A stretch of 12,481 nt of DNA from Candidatus Kaiserbacteria bacterium (lineage in GTDB: Bacteria; Patescibacteriota; Minisyncoccia; Phycocordibacterales; UBA12088). Where the stretch lies: assembly GCA_007116405.1 (NCBI GenBank), contig SKIN01000040.1, positions 1 through 12,481 on the forward strand. The letters run 5' to 3'. This document shows, one piece after another, positions 5,577 through 11,654 of the stretch (its first letter is position 1; each line of letters begins with the position of its first letter). The notes below the pieces were generated by a model. That model was given only the letters and a program-made list of their open reading frames with translations. It had not been told where the DNA came from and did not search any database. Position numbers and translations under genes: made by a program.

Positions 5577-7370
5577 TTAGTTAGGCTCGGCGACCGTCGG
5601 CGCGAGCGTGAATGGCTGTGCAACGCCGTTGATAGACACTGCAACAAGTGAGCTGTCGGTTGCGGCATCGACACTGACTGAGAAATTCCGTTCTGCATCG
5701 TCACACACCTCAGCATCGGTACTCGTCTCTATTGCAATGGATATCGCTGTCGTAGTGGTGACCGACACAGTGCCGGTGGCATTGATGACGCAACCAACGA
5801 GAGTATCGGATAGGACGCCGGCAAACGTATGCGTGCCTTCTGCCACATCATGCTTAATGGTCAGAGGTTCGCTCACCGACTCAACTTCTTCTCCCTCCAC
5901 CTTACCTTCAGGCTGCTCAGGAACCGGGACACCTCGGACGTTCTGCTGTTGTCCAGCTATCACAAGTTGTTCGTGGGCACGAGTCACCACGCGCTCCGAG
6001 TTCATGAAGAGTGCCTCCGCTTTTGCCAAGTCTCCCAAGATGACTGCTATTTCCCCACGCATAAGGAGCGCTGTGGCATCCTTTATGCGTGCGTTCGCCT
6101 GTGACACCGTCTCCAGGTCATACCCCTCTTGCGTCAAAAGTACCGTGCGTATATCGCGCAGCGCCTCACTGACCCGTTCATGCCATTCACGGACGATGTC
6201 CGCCCTATCATCGAGGGCGTCAGCATCATCGCCGGCCCGCAAAGCCGCCATGCTCATGTCCGGAAGTATTTCGATACTGAAAAGATTGGCAACCTCGAGA
6301 AGCTGGGCCACCTTCTGCAACGAAGCCCCTGCTTCGCGATAGAAGCCGTAGGCGCGAGTAAGGTCGTGCGTCCGCAATGCTTCATCACCCAGCTTCACCA
6401 GAAACCTCGCTGAGAGCAGCTGGTTCCGTGACTGTGTGGAAAGTTCGCTTTCCTCTGGGAATAATTCGAGCAGCTCCTCGACACGCGCCATATTCTGCCT
6501 GGCACGTTCTTCCGCGCGATACGTGGCGCGCTCGCGAAGGTTTGCCGATTCGGTCTTCGGGGTGGGCGGAGTGATGGTCTTTAGTGTTGGAGTGGCCACA
6601 CTCGGTTCAGGCGTCGTTCCGGGATCTGAGACAACTGCTATCTGGATACCACCATCTTCCTCCATCGTTGCTGCGATGCGCTCCTCTGCCCCCTCGCGTA
6701 TCCTACCCGCCTCTTGTGTGGCATTGCGCACCTGTCCTATCAGGTCACGTGCGCCGTCATTTACCTGGTCTTCTGATTCAACGATGAGGCGCGCGAGAAC
6801 CGCTTCATGCGTACTGAGTGCTGTCTCGAGATCTGCGGAGACCTCCGCTGCGAATACAGGGTCCAGGGTTTCGATATTCTGAACACGTTGTGAAATTGAG
6901 TCGGTATGTGCCGCAAATAACTTCGATACTGTTGCTTGGCGTTTTGCGTCCAAACGACCCTCAGAGGCAAGCCTACTCGCCTCGCGCAATCGAAGCTCGG
7001 CTCGCTCACGTTCAAAGGTGATACGGGCCTCGTCAGAAAGGATGAATGCGGTTTTGACACCTTCATTCATCTTGACCTTCACCGGATACAGGAAGTCGCC
7101 GGGAAGCGCATCATCCGCGGCAAACGACATCCCGAAGGTCCCCGTGGTGACCAACAGGGCTATCATGAGCGCGCCGGAGAAGTGATGTGCGCGGAAGATA
7201 CTTGGTATGGAAAAGGGGCTTCGAATGGGTCGCGGTGCTTCCGTACTTGGGAGTGGTCGCTGTTCCATATACAGCACAAGGCGCTCACGCACGAGGCCTT
7301 TGTCTTCAGAACGCATCGTCACATTGCGTGATGCATTTCGTATATATCGTTGCAGTTGTTTCTTATTCAT
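5577..7370 (-). CDS. DUF5667-like single-pass membrane protein, candidate anti-sigma/sensor
   Basis: This 597-aa protein has a cytoplasmic basic N-terminus (1-62), one membrane helix (about 65-84) and a long extracytoplasmic part. Just after the helix comes ALPGDFLYPVKVKMNEGVK (88-106), which matches the signature of DUF5667 domains found next to sigma factors in CPR and other bacteria. Helical, Ala/Glu/Arg-rich segments follow (110-235 and 275-475), separated by a Pro/Thr-rich linker (248-274). The protein ends in a beta-rich Thr/Ser/Val domain (about 500-590) with only two cysteines, C527 and C556, which could form a disulfide. Its ATG overlaps the sigma-factor stop (ATGA), so the two are translationally coupled. 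I infer that it controls the sigma factor from the membrane. The N-terminal region has no recognisable zinc-binding anti-sigma motif. Confidence 0.75.
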   Translation of the reverse strand: MNKKQLQRYIRNASRNVTMRSEDKGLVRERLVLYMEQRPLPSTEAPRPIRSPFSIPSIFRAHHFSGALMIALLVTTGTFGMSFAADDALPGDFLYPVKVKMNEGVKTAFILSDEARITFERERAELRLREASRLASEGRLDAKRQATVSKLFAAHTDSISQRVQNIETLDPVFAAEVSADLETALSTHEAVLARLIVESEDQVNDGARDLIGQVRNATQEAGRIREGAEERIAATMEEDGGIQIAVVSDPGTTPEPSVATPTLKTITPPTPKTESANLRERATYRAEERARQNMARVEELLELFPEESELSTQSRNQLLSARFLVKLGDEALRTHDLTRAYGFYREAGASLQKVAQLLEVANLFSIEILPDMSMAALRAGDDADALDDRADIVREWHERVSEALRDIRTVLLTQEGYDLETVSQANARIKDATALLMRGEIAVILGDLAKAEALFMNSERVVTRAHEQLVIAGQQQNVRGVPVPEQPEGKVEGEEVESVSEPLTIKHDVAEGTHTFAGVLSDTLVGCVINATGTVSVTTTTAISIAIETSTDAEVCDDAERNFSVSVDAATDSSLVAVSINGVAQPFTLAPTVAEPN

Positions 7371-7888
7371 AGGTTTTTCTCATCCACTCGCTTTGACAGC
7401 CAAGAAATGCCTCTGTGTATCCGTACTGATATCGTGTTCACAGGCTCGGACAACATGGTTGCTATTTCCGCGGGCATGAGCCCGTCTATGTATCGCAGTA
7501 TCACGACTTCCCGGTATTGTGGCGGCATCGTCTCAAGCATGCCCGCTACCCTTTGCGCGTCGAGGGAAAATTCGATGTCCGCTCGACCTCCTTCCACAAG
7601 TTCCGGAAACGCACCTTCCGGTACCGCCTGCTCTTCAAGCATCTTATCGAGTGATTCCGTGCGCTTCTTCCGATACTCATCAACGATCAGATGGTTGAGG
7701 GTTCGGTACAGAAAAGGGCGGAATTCCTCAATACTGTTGCCTTTTACGAGGTAGTCCCATGTGCGGGTAAACGTCTCGGAGACCAGGTCCTGAGCCTTTT
7801 CTTTATCAGACACCCTGAAAAACGCATGCCGATACAAAGCATCTGCGTACTGATCGAACGCCTCCAGAAACGCTTGTTGTTGGCTCAT
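7367..7888 (-). CDS. ECF-type RNA polymerase sigma factor
   Basis: A 173-aa group 4 sigma factor. Region sigma-2 spans about residues 10-76 (YRHAFFRVSDKEKAQDLVSETF, then FRPFLYRTLNHLIVDEYRKK). After an acidic linker, region sigma-4 spans about 115-165 with the helix-turn-helix PAEIATMLSEPVNTISVRIHRG. The length is normal for an ECF sigma factor and nothing essential is missing. The start ATG at 7886-7888 has the strong ribosome binding site GAGGTGG three to four bases upstream. The stop codon overlaps the start of the DUF5667-like gene, a usual arrangement of a sigma factor with its membrane regulator. Such factors redirect RNA polymerase to a small stress or envelope regulon, often including their own promoter. 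Confidence 0.92.
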   Translation of the reverse strand: MSQQQAFLEAFDQYADALYRHAFFRVSDKEKAQDLVSETFTRTWDYLVKGNSIEEFRPFLYRTLNHLIVDEYRKKRTESLDKMLEEQAVPEGAFPELVEGGRADIEFSLDAQRVAGMLETMPPQYREVVILRYIDGLMPAEIATMLSEPVNTISVRIHRGISWLSKRVDEKNL

Positions 7889-7964
7889 TTACCACCTCAA
7901 TGGTTACGACGGATAAACACGCCTATTCTTACGATACCCTCGACTCGGTCCATATGCTCATGGT

Positions 7965-7983
7965 AACGCCCGATGCCGGCGTT
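7965..7983. repeat. Hairpin between hydrolase and sigma-factor genes
   Basis: AACGCC pairs with GGCGTT around a 7-nt loop. It lies 25 to 43 nt downstream of the hydrolase stop. It resembles the AACGCCC hairpin at 147-170 and has no T-tract. It may mark the 3' end of the hydrolase transcript. Confidence 0.35.
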
Positions 7984-8007
7984 CGTAAACCTGTATCAGG
8001 GAGGGAA

Positions 8008-8628
8008 TCATTGCCCCTCGGCAACCTCTTGAATAACGTTTATGAGTTCCGGGAATGAGGGCTCAAGGAAATGCCCTCTACCGTCAAATGCTAGGAAATC
8101 CGCCCCCGGCACCGCTGTCCTGAAGCGTTCAAAACTCTCGTACGGCACAACATCATCGTCACTGCTGTGGAAGAAGACGACTCTGTCCGCCTTCTGTGTC
8201 AGTGTGGATATATCGCCCTGAAGTGTGAAGCTCGTATGTGGCTCGCTTGTACCCGGGTCATCATGCCTCCCGGAAACGAGGAGTAGACCTCTTATCTGGT
8301 GCGCAGTATCGCGCTCACTCACATACTTGACCAGGAACATGGCGCCGAGCGAATGCCCCACAAGTATCACCGGCCGGTCAAGTGCCTGCATGATGCGCGA
8401 GAACCAGAGATCCCAATGTTCATACTGCGCATTGTCACTTGATGGCATCCGCGGTGTGAATACGTCAAACCCCTCCCCCAGCGCTACATCAAGTGAACTG
8501 AGCCAGGAGACCCTTGGCCGCAGACGCTCCAGGTCGACCTCTTTCGCATGCAGATGCTCCAGGTACGCCTCATCCGAGGGGTACATGTGACCACCATGAA
8601 TCGCCACCACAGTTTGTTTCGTATCCAT
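8008..8628 (-). CDS. Alpha/beta hydrolase, RBBP9/YdeN-like
   Basis: A 206-aa serine hydrolase of the small alpha/beta fold. It opens with a beta strand and an oxyanion-type HGG (VVAIHGGHM). The nucleophile elbow is GHSLG with Ser93. The acid is one of the Asp residues in SSDDDVVP (157-159), and the histidine is His186 in GRGHF. The layout and length resemble RBBP9/YdeN-like predicted esterases, but an added insert at residues 17-50 is longer than usual. The substrate cannot be told. The start at the ATG at 8626-8628 lies only 5 nt after the last base of tRNA-Pro on the same strand, and no ribosome binding site precedes it; the tRNA and hydrolase are probably transcribed together. An upstream in-frame start would run through the tRNA and was rejected. 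Confidence 0.85.
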   Translation of the reverse strand: MDTKQTVVAIHGGHMYPSDEAYLEHLHAKEVDLERLRPRVSWLSSLDVALGEGFDVFTPRMPSSDNAQYEHWDLWFSRIMQALDRPVILVGHSLGAMFLVKYVSERDTAHQIRGLLLVSGRHDDPGTSEPHTSFTLQGDISTLTQKADRVVFFHSSDDDVVPYESFERFRTAVPGADFLAFDGRGHFLEPSFPELINVIQEVAEGQ

Positions 8629-8633
8629 ACGAG

Positions 8634-8704
8634 TCGGGGTGCCGGGAATCGAACCCGGGCCATACGCTCCCAAAGCGTACACACTACCATTATGCTACAC
8701 CCCG
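8634..8704 (-). tRNA. tRNA-Pro (anticodon UGG)
   Basis: The minus strand folds as a full cloverleaf: acceptor CGGGGTG/CACCCCG with discriminator A, anticodon stem TACGC/GCGTA with loop TTTGGGA (anticodon TGG), and T-arm CCGGG-TTCGATT-CCCGG. C1-G72 and A73 match bacterial proline tRNAs. CCA is not encoded. The hydrolase start codon follows after 5 nt. Confidence 0.96.
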
Positions 8705-8772
8705 TACCTGACATAGCACCCGCAAAGTAGGTGCTTGTAGACGAAAATGTACCATTTTTTACCCATCGCCGC

Positions 8773-8778
8773 TATAAT
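8773..8778 (+). promoter_or_regulatory. Perfect -10 box just before the methyltransferase ATG
   Basis: A consensus TATAAT ends 8 nt before the ATG at 8787. No strong -35 is visible. Transcription would start at or within one or two bases of the start codon, which suggests a leaderless mRNA. Confidence 0.6.
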
Positions 8779-8786
8779 GCAGGCCT

Positions 8787-9533
8787 ATGGATAGCGTGAC
8801 CGAAGAAAATGCACGAGCGTATGACGCGCATGCGGAGGATTGGTATCGCGCCATGTCGACCAATCCGGGGCATATATACCTTGAAAAACCAGCAATGGAG
8901 CGGGAATTGCCCGATGACCTTACGGGTGTGAATGTACTCAGTGTCGGCACAGGTTCCGGAGAAGAACTCGGACTGCTGGTAAAACGAAATCCGCGACACA
9001 TTGTCGCTGTGGATATTTCGGAGAAATTGCTTGCTATCGCGAGCCGCATGTACCCGGACATAGAATGCCGCAATATGGACATGATGGACCTTTCTTTCGA
9101 TGATACTTCGTTCGGTCTCGTATACTCATCTCTCGCGTTTCACTATACACACGACTGGGACCGTCTCCTTGCGGGTGTGTATCGTGTACTCAAACCCGGT
9201 GGCACGTTGCTCTTTAGCACCCACAACCCGGGCTACTGGTCAAAAGGGGCAACAGGTGCCGTGTACACGAACGAACGCGGGGTCACTCTCACCGAGCACG
9301 CTGCGGTGTTGCCGGGAGGCGTGCGTATTGTGTACTACAACCACAAAGATATAGCTTCTTTACACGAAGCGGTACTGCATGCCGGTCTCATCATAGACAC
9401 CGCCTATGATCCAGAGGTTATACGCAATACGGCAGTGCCGAAGGGTGAGCGCACTAAGTACGAGAATATGGTGACCACGAACGCAAAAAACCCGCTATTT
9501 CATATCGTCCGTGCTCATCGTCCTGTAGTATAG
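8787..9533 (+). CDS. Class I SAM-dependent methyltransferase
   Basis: A 248-aa protein with the Rossmann-type methyltransferase core. Motif I is VLSVGTGSGEE (50-60), the acidic end of strand 2 is VDIS (75-78), motif III is near NMDMMDLSF (97-104), followed by YSSLAFHYTHDWD and the post-motif LKPGGTLLFSTHNP (135-148). It resembles the Methyltransf_11/25 type that modifies small molecules, but the acceptor cannot be predicted. The N-terminal AYDAHAEDWY segment is typical of this group and supports the ATG at 8787. It is a single gene, convergent with yraN 31 nt downstream. The -10 box almost touches the start codon. Confidence 0.9.
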   Translation: MDSVTEENARAYDAHAEDWYRAMSTNPGHIYLEKPAMERELPDDLTGVNVLSVGTGSGEELGLLVKRNPRHIVAVDISEKLLAIASRMYPDIECRNMDMMDLSFDDTSFGLVYSSLAFHYTHDWDRLLAGVYRVLKPGGTLLFSTHNPGYWSKGATGAVYTNERGVTLTEHAAVLPGGVRIVYYNHKDIASLHEAVLHAGLIIDTAYDPEVIRNTAVPKGERTKYENMVTTNAKNPLFHIVRAHRPVV

Positions 9534-9564
9534 GTTCTTGTTGAGCCGTTCTGTGGTGTGTTGT

Positions 9565-9957
9565 CTACAGTAGAATGTCGTTGAGCATCCGCACACGGGC
9601 TTTGTTATCTTCCCTACGTATTCGCACTACAACAAGGTCGCAGGTCCATGGCGCCGTGGGATCAATGTGCTTGTCAAGAAAGTAGACTTCTATGACGCGT
9701 GCGAGGCGCATGAGTTTGTTCTTATGCATATGGTCCTGGGGATCGTTTCGCTCTTCCCCCTCTTTCGGGAACTCACCCATCACCGTCCCCGCTTTCACCT
9801 CAACAAAATGAAGAGTGTTGTCTTTTTTCGCAACGATGTCTATTTCCCCGCATTTTTGTCGATAATTCCGTTCAATGATGCTATACCCTACACTTCTAAG
9901 ATATTTTTCCGCGATCGCTTCTCCAAGCTTACCTGTGGTGATGTGCGCAGTGTCCAT
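9565..9957 (-). CDS. yraN: YraN/UPF0102 family, endonuclease-like
   Basis: A 130-aa protein of the UPF0102 family, a restriction-endonuclease-like fold related to Holliday-junction resolvases. The expected residues are present: N-terminal GKLGEAIAEKYL, then GEIDIVAKKDNTLHFVEVKA with metal-binding Asp40, Glu53 and Lys55. The insert MGEFPKEGEERNDPQDHMHKNKLMRLARV and the C-terminal WTCDLVVVRI also fit. The biochemical role remains poorly known in the family; nuclease activity is inferred from the fold. The start at the ATG at 9957 has AAGG nine bases upstream. The promoter region just ahead carries an inverted repeat and a DnaA box. Confidence 0.9.
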   Translation of the reverse strand: MDTAHITTGKLGEAIAEKYLRSVGYSIIERNYRQKCGEIDIVAKKDNTLHFVEVKAGTVMGEFPKEGEERNDPQDHMHKNKLMRLARVIEVYFLDKHIDPTAPWTCDLVVVRIRREDNKARVRMLNDILL

Positions 9958-9974
9958 GTGTTTTGACCTTATTA

Positions 9975-9997
9975 AACATGTCCTTTATACACATGTT
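9975..9997 (-). promoter_or_regulatory. Inverted repeat around the yraN -10 box
   Basis: AACATGT (9975-9981) and ACATGTT (9991-9997) form a perfect 7-bp inverted repeat. The bases between include TATAAA on the minus strand, a plausible -10 for yraN, with TGGATA 16 bp further upstream as a weak -35. The geometry fits an operator. Confidence 0.4.
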
Positions 9998-10004
9998 CAC
10001 AGAG

Positions 10005-10013
10005 TTATCCACA
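10005..10013 (+). promoter_or_regulatory. DnaA box (consensus)
   Basis: TTATCCACA is the exact consensus DnaA-binding nonamer. It overlaps the candidate -35 region of yraN. No second good box or AT-rich unwinding region is visible nearby, so it may be a regulatory or titration site, or chance, rather than an origin. Confidence 0.4.
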
Positions 10014-10130
10014 GAAATGTACTTTTTTCACAACTAAAGGACTGTGCTCTGCACGCCAATCTACTGCGCCGGAATCAAAAAACTCTCAAGGACTTCCTTG
10101 TACTCTTTCCCGCACGTCGTCTCTCGGTAC

Positions 10131-10157
10131 AAGAAAACCCCTTTCGGGGGTCTTCTT
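10131..10157 (-). terminator. Second terminator hairpin after tRNA-Gly
   Basis: On the minus strand AAGAAGACCCC (10147-10157) pairs with GGGGTTTTCTT (10131-10141) in an 11-bp stem with one G-U, loop CGAAA. This is the distal copy within the direct repeat. Confidence 0.7.
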
Positions 10158-10216
10158 CTCCTCTCGTTCCTAGTGAGCGCGTAAGCAAAGCTTTCCCGCA
10201 CGTCGTCTCTCGGTAC

Positions 10217-10242
10217 AAGAAAACCCCTCTCGGGGCTTTCTT
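10217..10242 (-). terminator. First terminator hairpin after tRNA-Gly
   Basis: On the minus strand AAGAAAGCCCC (10232-10242) pairs with GGGGTTTTCTT (10217-10227), with a GAGA tetraloop and the T-rich 3' arm of an intrinsic terminator. It begins 16 nt after the tRNA end. Its G-U pair is at a neighbouring position to that of the second copy, so both copies keep the stem. Confidence 0.75.
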
Positions 10243-10258
10243 GCACTCTCGTTCCTAG

Positions 10259-10329
10259 TGCGGGTAGGGAGAATCGAACTCCCGTCTGCGCCATGGCAAG
10301 GCGCCATCCTACCACTAAACGATACCCGC
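10259..10329 (-). tRNA. tRNA-Gly (anticodon GCC)
   Basis: The minus strand gives acceptor GCGGGTA/TACCCGC, D-arm with GTTTAGTGGTAGGAT, anticodon stem GCGCC/GGCGC with loop TTGCCAT (anticodon GCC), and T-arm GGGAG-TTCGATT-CTCCC. CCA is not encoded. The discriminator base is A rather than the U usual in bacterial glycine tRNAs. Confidence 0.96.
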
Positions 10330-10417
10330 ATGCACCAATTCTTATGTATGCTACGGTGACCATAATAGCGCTTCTTCTCTTTCGTGTCCACTGAAACGAG
10401 CTGGTAGAATATACACA

Positions 10418-10445
10418 TTGACTGCCTCCCTGTATTCCGTATAGT
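10418..10445 (+). promoter_or_regulatory. Strong promoter of the 68-aa gene
   Basis: TTGACT (10418-10423) and TATAGT (10440-10445) with a 16-bp spacer is among the best sigma-70 matches in the window. Transcription would begin near 10452, leaving a leader of about 33 nt with a GGAG ribosome binding site. Confidence 0.65.
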
Positions 10446-10485
10446 AACCGAGGAACCACATGTACAACCAACAACGGAGAATGTA

Positions 10486-10692
10486 ATGCAAGTCCCGCAG
10501 CAACAGCCAGTCCAATTGCACCAAGCTAATCCGAGAGGCGCTGACCACGAAGGAGCCCATGTACGGCGACGCGCGCATGCGTCAAAGAATTGCCCTTATT
10601 TGAAAGCGGTATTCCACGTCACTCCCGACGACGAAAAGTGGGGCCCTGACGACTTTCGGGACGATCATGTCATCGTAGGAGACATCATCTAG
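10486..10692 (+). CDS. Small hypothetical protein, 68 aa
   Basis: I do not recognise this protein. It is accepted because promoter, ribosome binding site (GGAG with a 6-nt spacer), ATG, stop codon and a classic terminator all line up within about 310 bp. The N-terminal third is Gln/His-rich (MQVPQQQPVQLHQANP), followed by a His/Arg patch (HEGAHVRRRAHASKNCPYLK). The C-terminal half (AVFHVTPDDEKWGPDDFRDD, then HVIVGDII) is acidic and may be folded. It has a single cysteine, and no signal peptide or membrane helix. It is divergent from tRNA-Gly and convergent with the TrmB-like regulator. Confidence 0.7.
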   Translation: MQVPQQQPVQLHQANPRGADHEGAHVRRRAHASKNCPYLKAVFHVTPDDEKWGPDDFRDDHVIVGDII

Positions 10693-10703
10693 CTACGACG
10701 ACC

Positions 10704-10732
10704 AAAGCGCCAGCAGTGTTGGCGCTTTTTTT
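10704..10732 (+). terminator. Intrinsic terminator of the 68-aa gene
   Basis: AAAGCGCCA (10704-10712) pairs with TGGCGCTTT (10720-10728), followed by an uninterrupted T run to 10732. It starts 12 nt after the stop codon. Confidence 0.9.
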
Positions 10733-10756
10733 ATACACCAAGATCGGCGCCGTGTG

Positions 10757-11533
10757 TTATGCGTGCTTGATGTGCAACCACGTACGAGCATCCATTCCCC
10801 ATCCGGACTCCCGAGCAATAAAGAGTAGTCTATCGATGGCGTCCACAGCGTCTACATCGTCTATGACCTTACTCTCGGTGTGACCTTTCCCGAGGAGTAT
10901 GATCACGTCGCGAAACACGCAGATGTCGTTGTTCGGTACTGAGAACGAAGCCGGGAGTAGATTCAAACGCACGTCATAACCGCTTAGCGCATCTCTCATA
11001 TCAGAATGAACGGGTAGCAGTGCGTGAGCGAGGTCAGCGGTCAGGAGGATATCGCAGCGAAGGTCTGCTTCTCTGCTCAAGCGTATCAACGTGGTTAGAG
11101 AAAGGACACGACGGGCATTGTCCGGATCTTCAGAAATGCATATCGTTGCTCGTTCGCCGTGGTGGTCAAGAAACATGGAGCGCAGTGAAGGCCCTCGTTC
11201 AAGTTCATTGTTGACTGCTTTTTCGTCATTACTTCGTCGTACCGGTTGTCCAGCATCCTCCCCGGGTTCCAACTTACGCCGCAATGATTCAAGTTTTCCG
11301 GATATCTCATTAAGAATGACCTCATACTCGTAGTGACCCTTGACCTGCACCTGCTCTATGATTCCCTGCCTCACCATCCTGCGCACTATCGCATCAACGG
11401 TCGTGCGGGGTAGACCCGAGCGAGACGCCAACGTTGTCATATTTGAGCGACCGAAAGTGCACAGTGCTGTAAAGACCCGCACTTCCCTTTCATTGAGTCC
11501 AAGGAAGGCAAGCTGATCAACGACAAAATTCAT
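10757..11533 (-). CDS. TrmB-like winged-helix transcriptional regulator
   Basis: A 258-aa protein whose first 75 residues are a TrmB-type winged helix (FVVDQLAFLGLNEREVRVFT, then the recognition region SRSGLPRTTVDAIVRRMVRQG and a wing KGHYEYEV). A charged linker follows, then a C-terminal alpha/beta region (about 110-258) with HGERATICISEDPD, DLRCDILLTADLAHALLPVH and VPNNDICVFRDVIILLG, which resembles effector domains of related CPR/archaeal regulators but has no identifiable ligand motif. The start is the ATG at 11531-11533, only 6 nt after a TATACT box, so the message is probably leaderless. A palindrome in the same promoter suggests autoregulation. The regulon is unknown; the divergent 144-aa gene 121 bp away is a natural candidate. 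Confidence 0.8.
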   Translation of the reverse strand: MNFVVDQLAFLGLNEREVRVFTALCTFGRSNMTTLASRSGLPRTTVDAIVRRMVRQGIIEQVQVKGHYEYEVILNEISGKLESLRRKLEPGEDAGQPVRRSNDEKAVNNELERGPSLRSMFLDHHGERATICISEDPDNARRVLSLTTLIRLSREADLRCDILLTADLAHALLPVHSDMRDALSGYDVRLNLLPASFSVPNNDICVFRDVIILLGKGHTESKVIDDVDAVDAIDRLLFIARESGWGMDARTWLHIKHA

Positions 11534-11539
11534 GCACTC

Positions 11540-11567
11540 AGTATATAGGTGACGTTTTTTTCGTCAA
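11540..11567 (-). promoter_or_regulatory. Promoter of the TrmB-like regulator with embedded palindrome
   Basis: Minus-strand TTGACG (11562-11567) and TATACT (11540-11545) have a 16-bp spacer. TGACG and CGTCA (11562-11566 and 11550-11554) form an inverted repeat around seven A residues, overlapping the -35 and spacer, as expected for a repressor operator. Confidence 0.6.
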
Positions 11568-11616
11568 CATGTGGTCGATTAGAAATTCACAGCCTTTCCC
11601 AAAGATGATTACTATG

Positions 11617-11622
11617 TATACT
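11617..11622 (+). promoter_or_regulatory. Candidate -10 box of the 144-aa gene
   Basis: TATACT lies 32 nt before the ATG at 11655. The -35 region is weak (TTTCCC at 11595-11600, 16-bp spacer). The resulting leader carries a GGAGGG ribosome binding site. Confidence 0.4.
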
Positions 11623-11654
11623 AGCGACAGATAGTGCAGCGTGGAGGGAATAGT

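Larger units (their letters stand above)
10105..10260. repeat. Two ~70-bp direct repeats downstream of tRNA-Gly
   Basis: Segments 10105-10175 and 10191-10260 are near-identical, offset by 85-86 bp. Both begin CTTTCCCGCACGTCGTCTCT and both end CTCTCGTTCCTAGTG on the plus strand. The tRNA-proximal copy includes the last acceptor-stem base of tRNA-Gly and its discriminator. Each copy contains a terminator hairpin. This looks like a tandem duplication of the tRNA 3' flank. Confidence 0.8.

Noticed and set aside
5608..6342. Plus-strand open frame of 244 codons, Ser/Arg-rich
   Set aside because: It is antisense to the coiled-coil DUF5667-like protein; the Ser/Ala/Arg bias is the mirror of that gene's codons.
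8008..8682. Longer hydrolase starting at 8682
   Set aside because: The extra N-terminus would be translated from the tRNA-Pro gene; the ATG at 8628 begins exactly at the conserved first strand.
9961..10100. Possible replication origin near the DnaA box
   Set aside because: Only one good box, no clear AT-rich unwinding region, and no dnaA, dnaN or rpmH beside it.
10105..10260. CRISPR-like array
   Set aside because: Only two units of about 70 bp with a 15-bp gap, containing terminator hairpins and no cas genes nearby.
10061..10474. Minus-strand open frame with repeated RETTCGKE/RDDVRES-like segments
   Set aside because: It runs through tRNA-Gly and the duplicated terminator repeats; the apparent protein repeat is only the DNA repeat.
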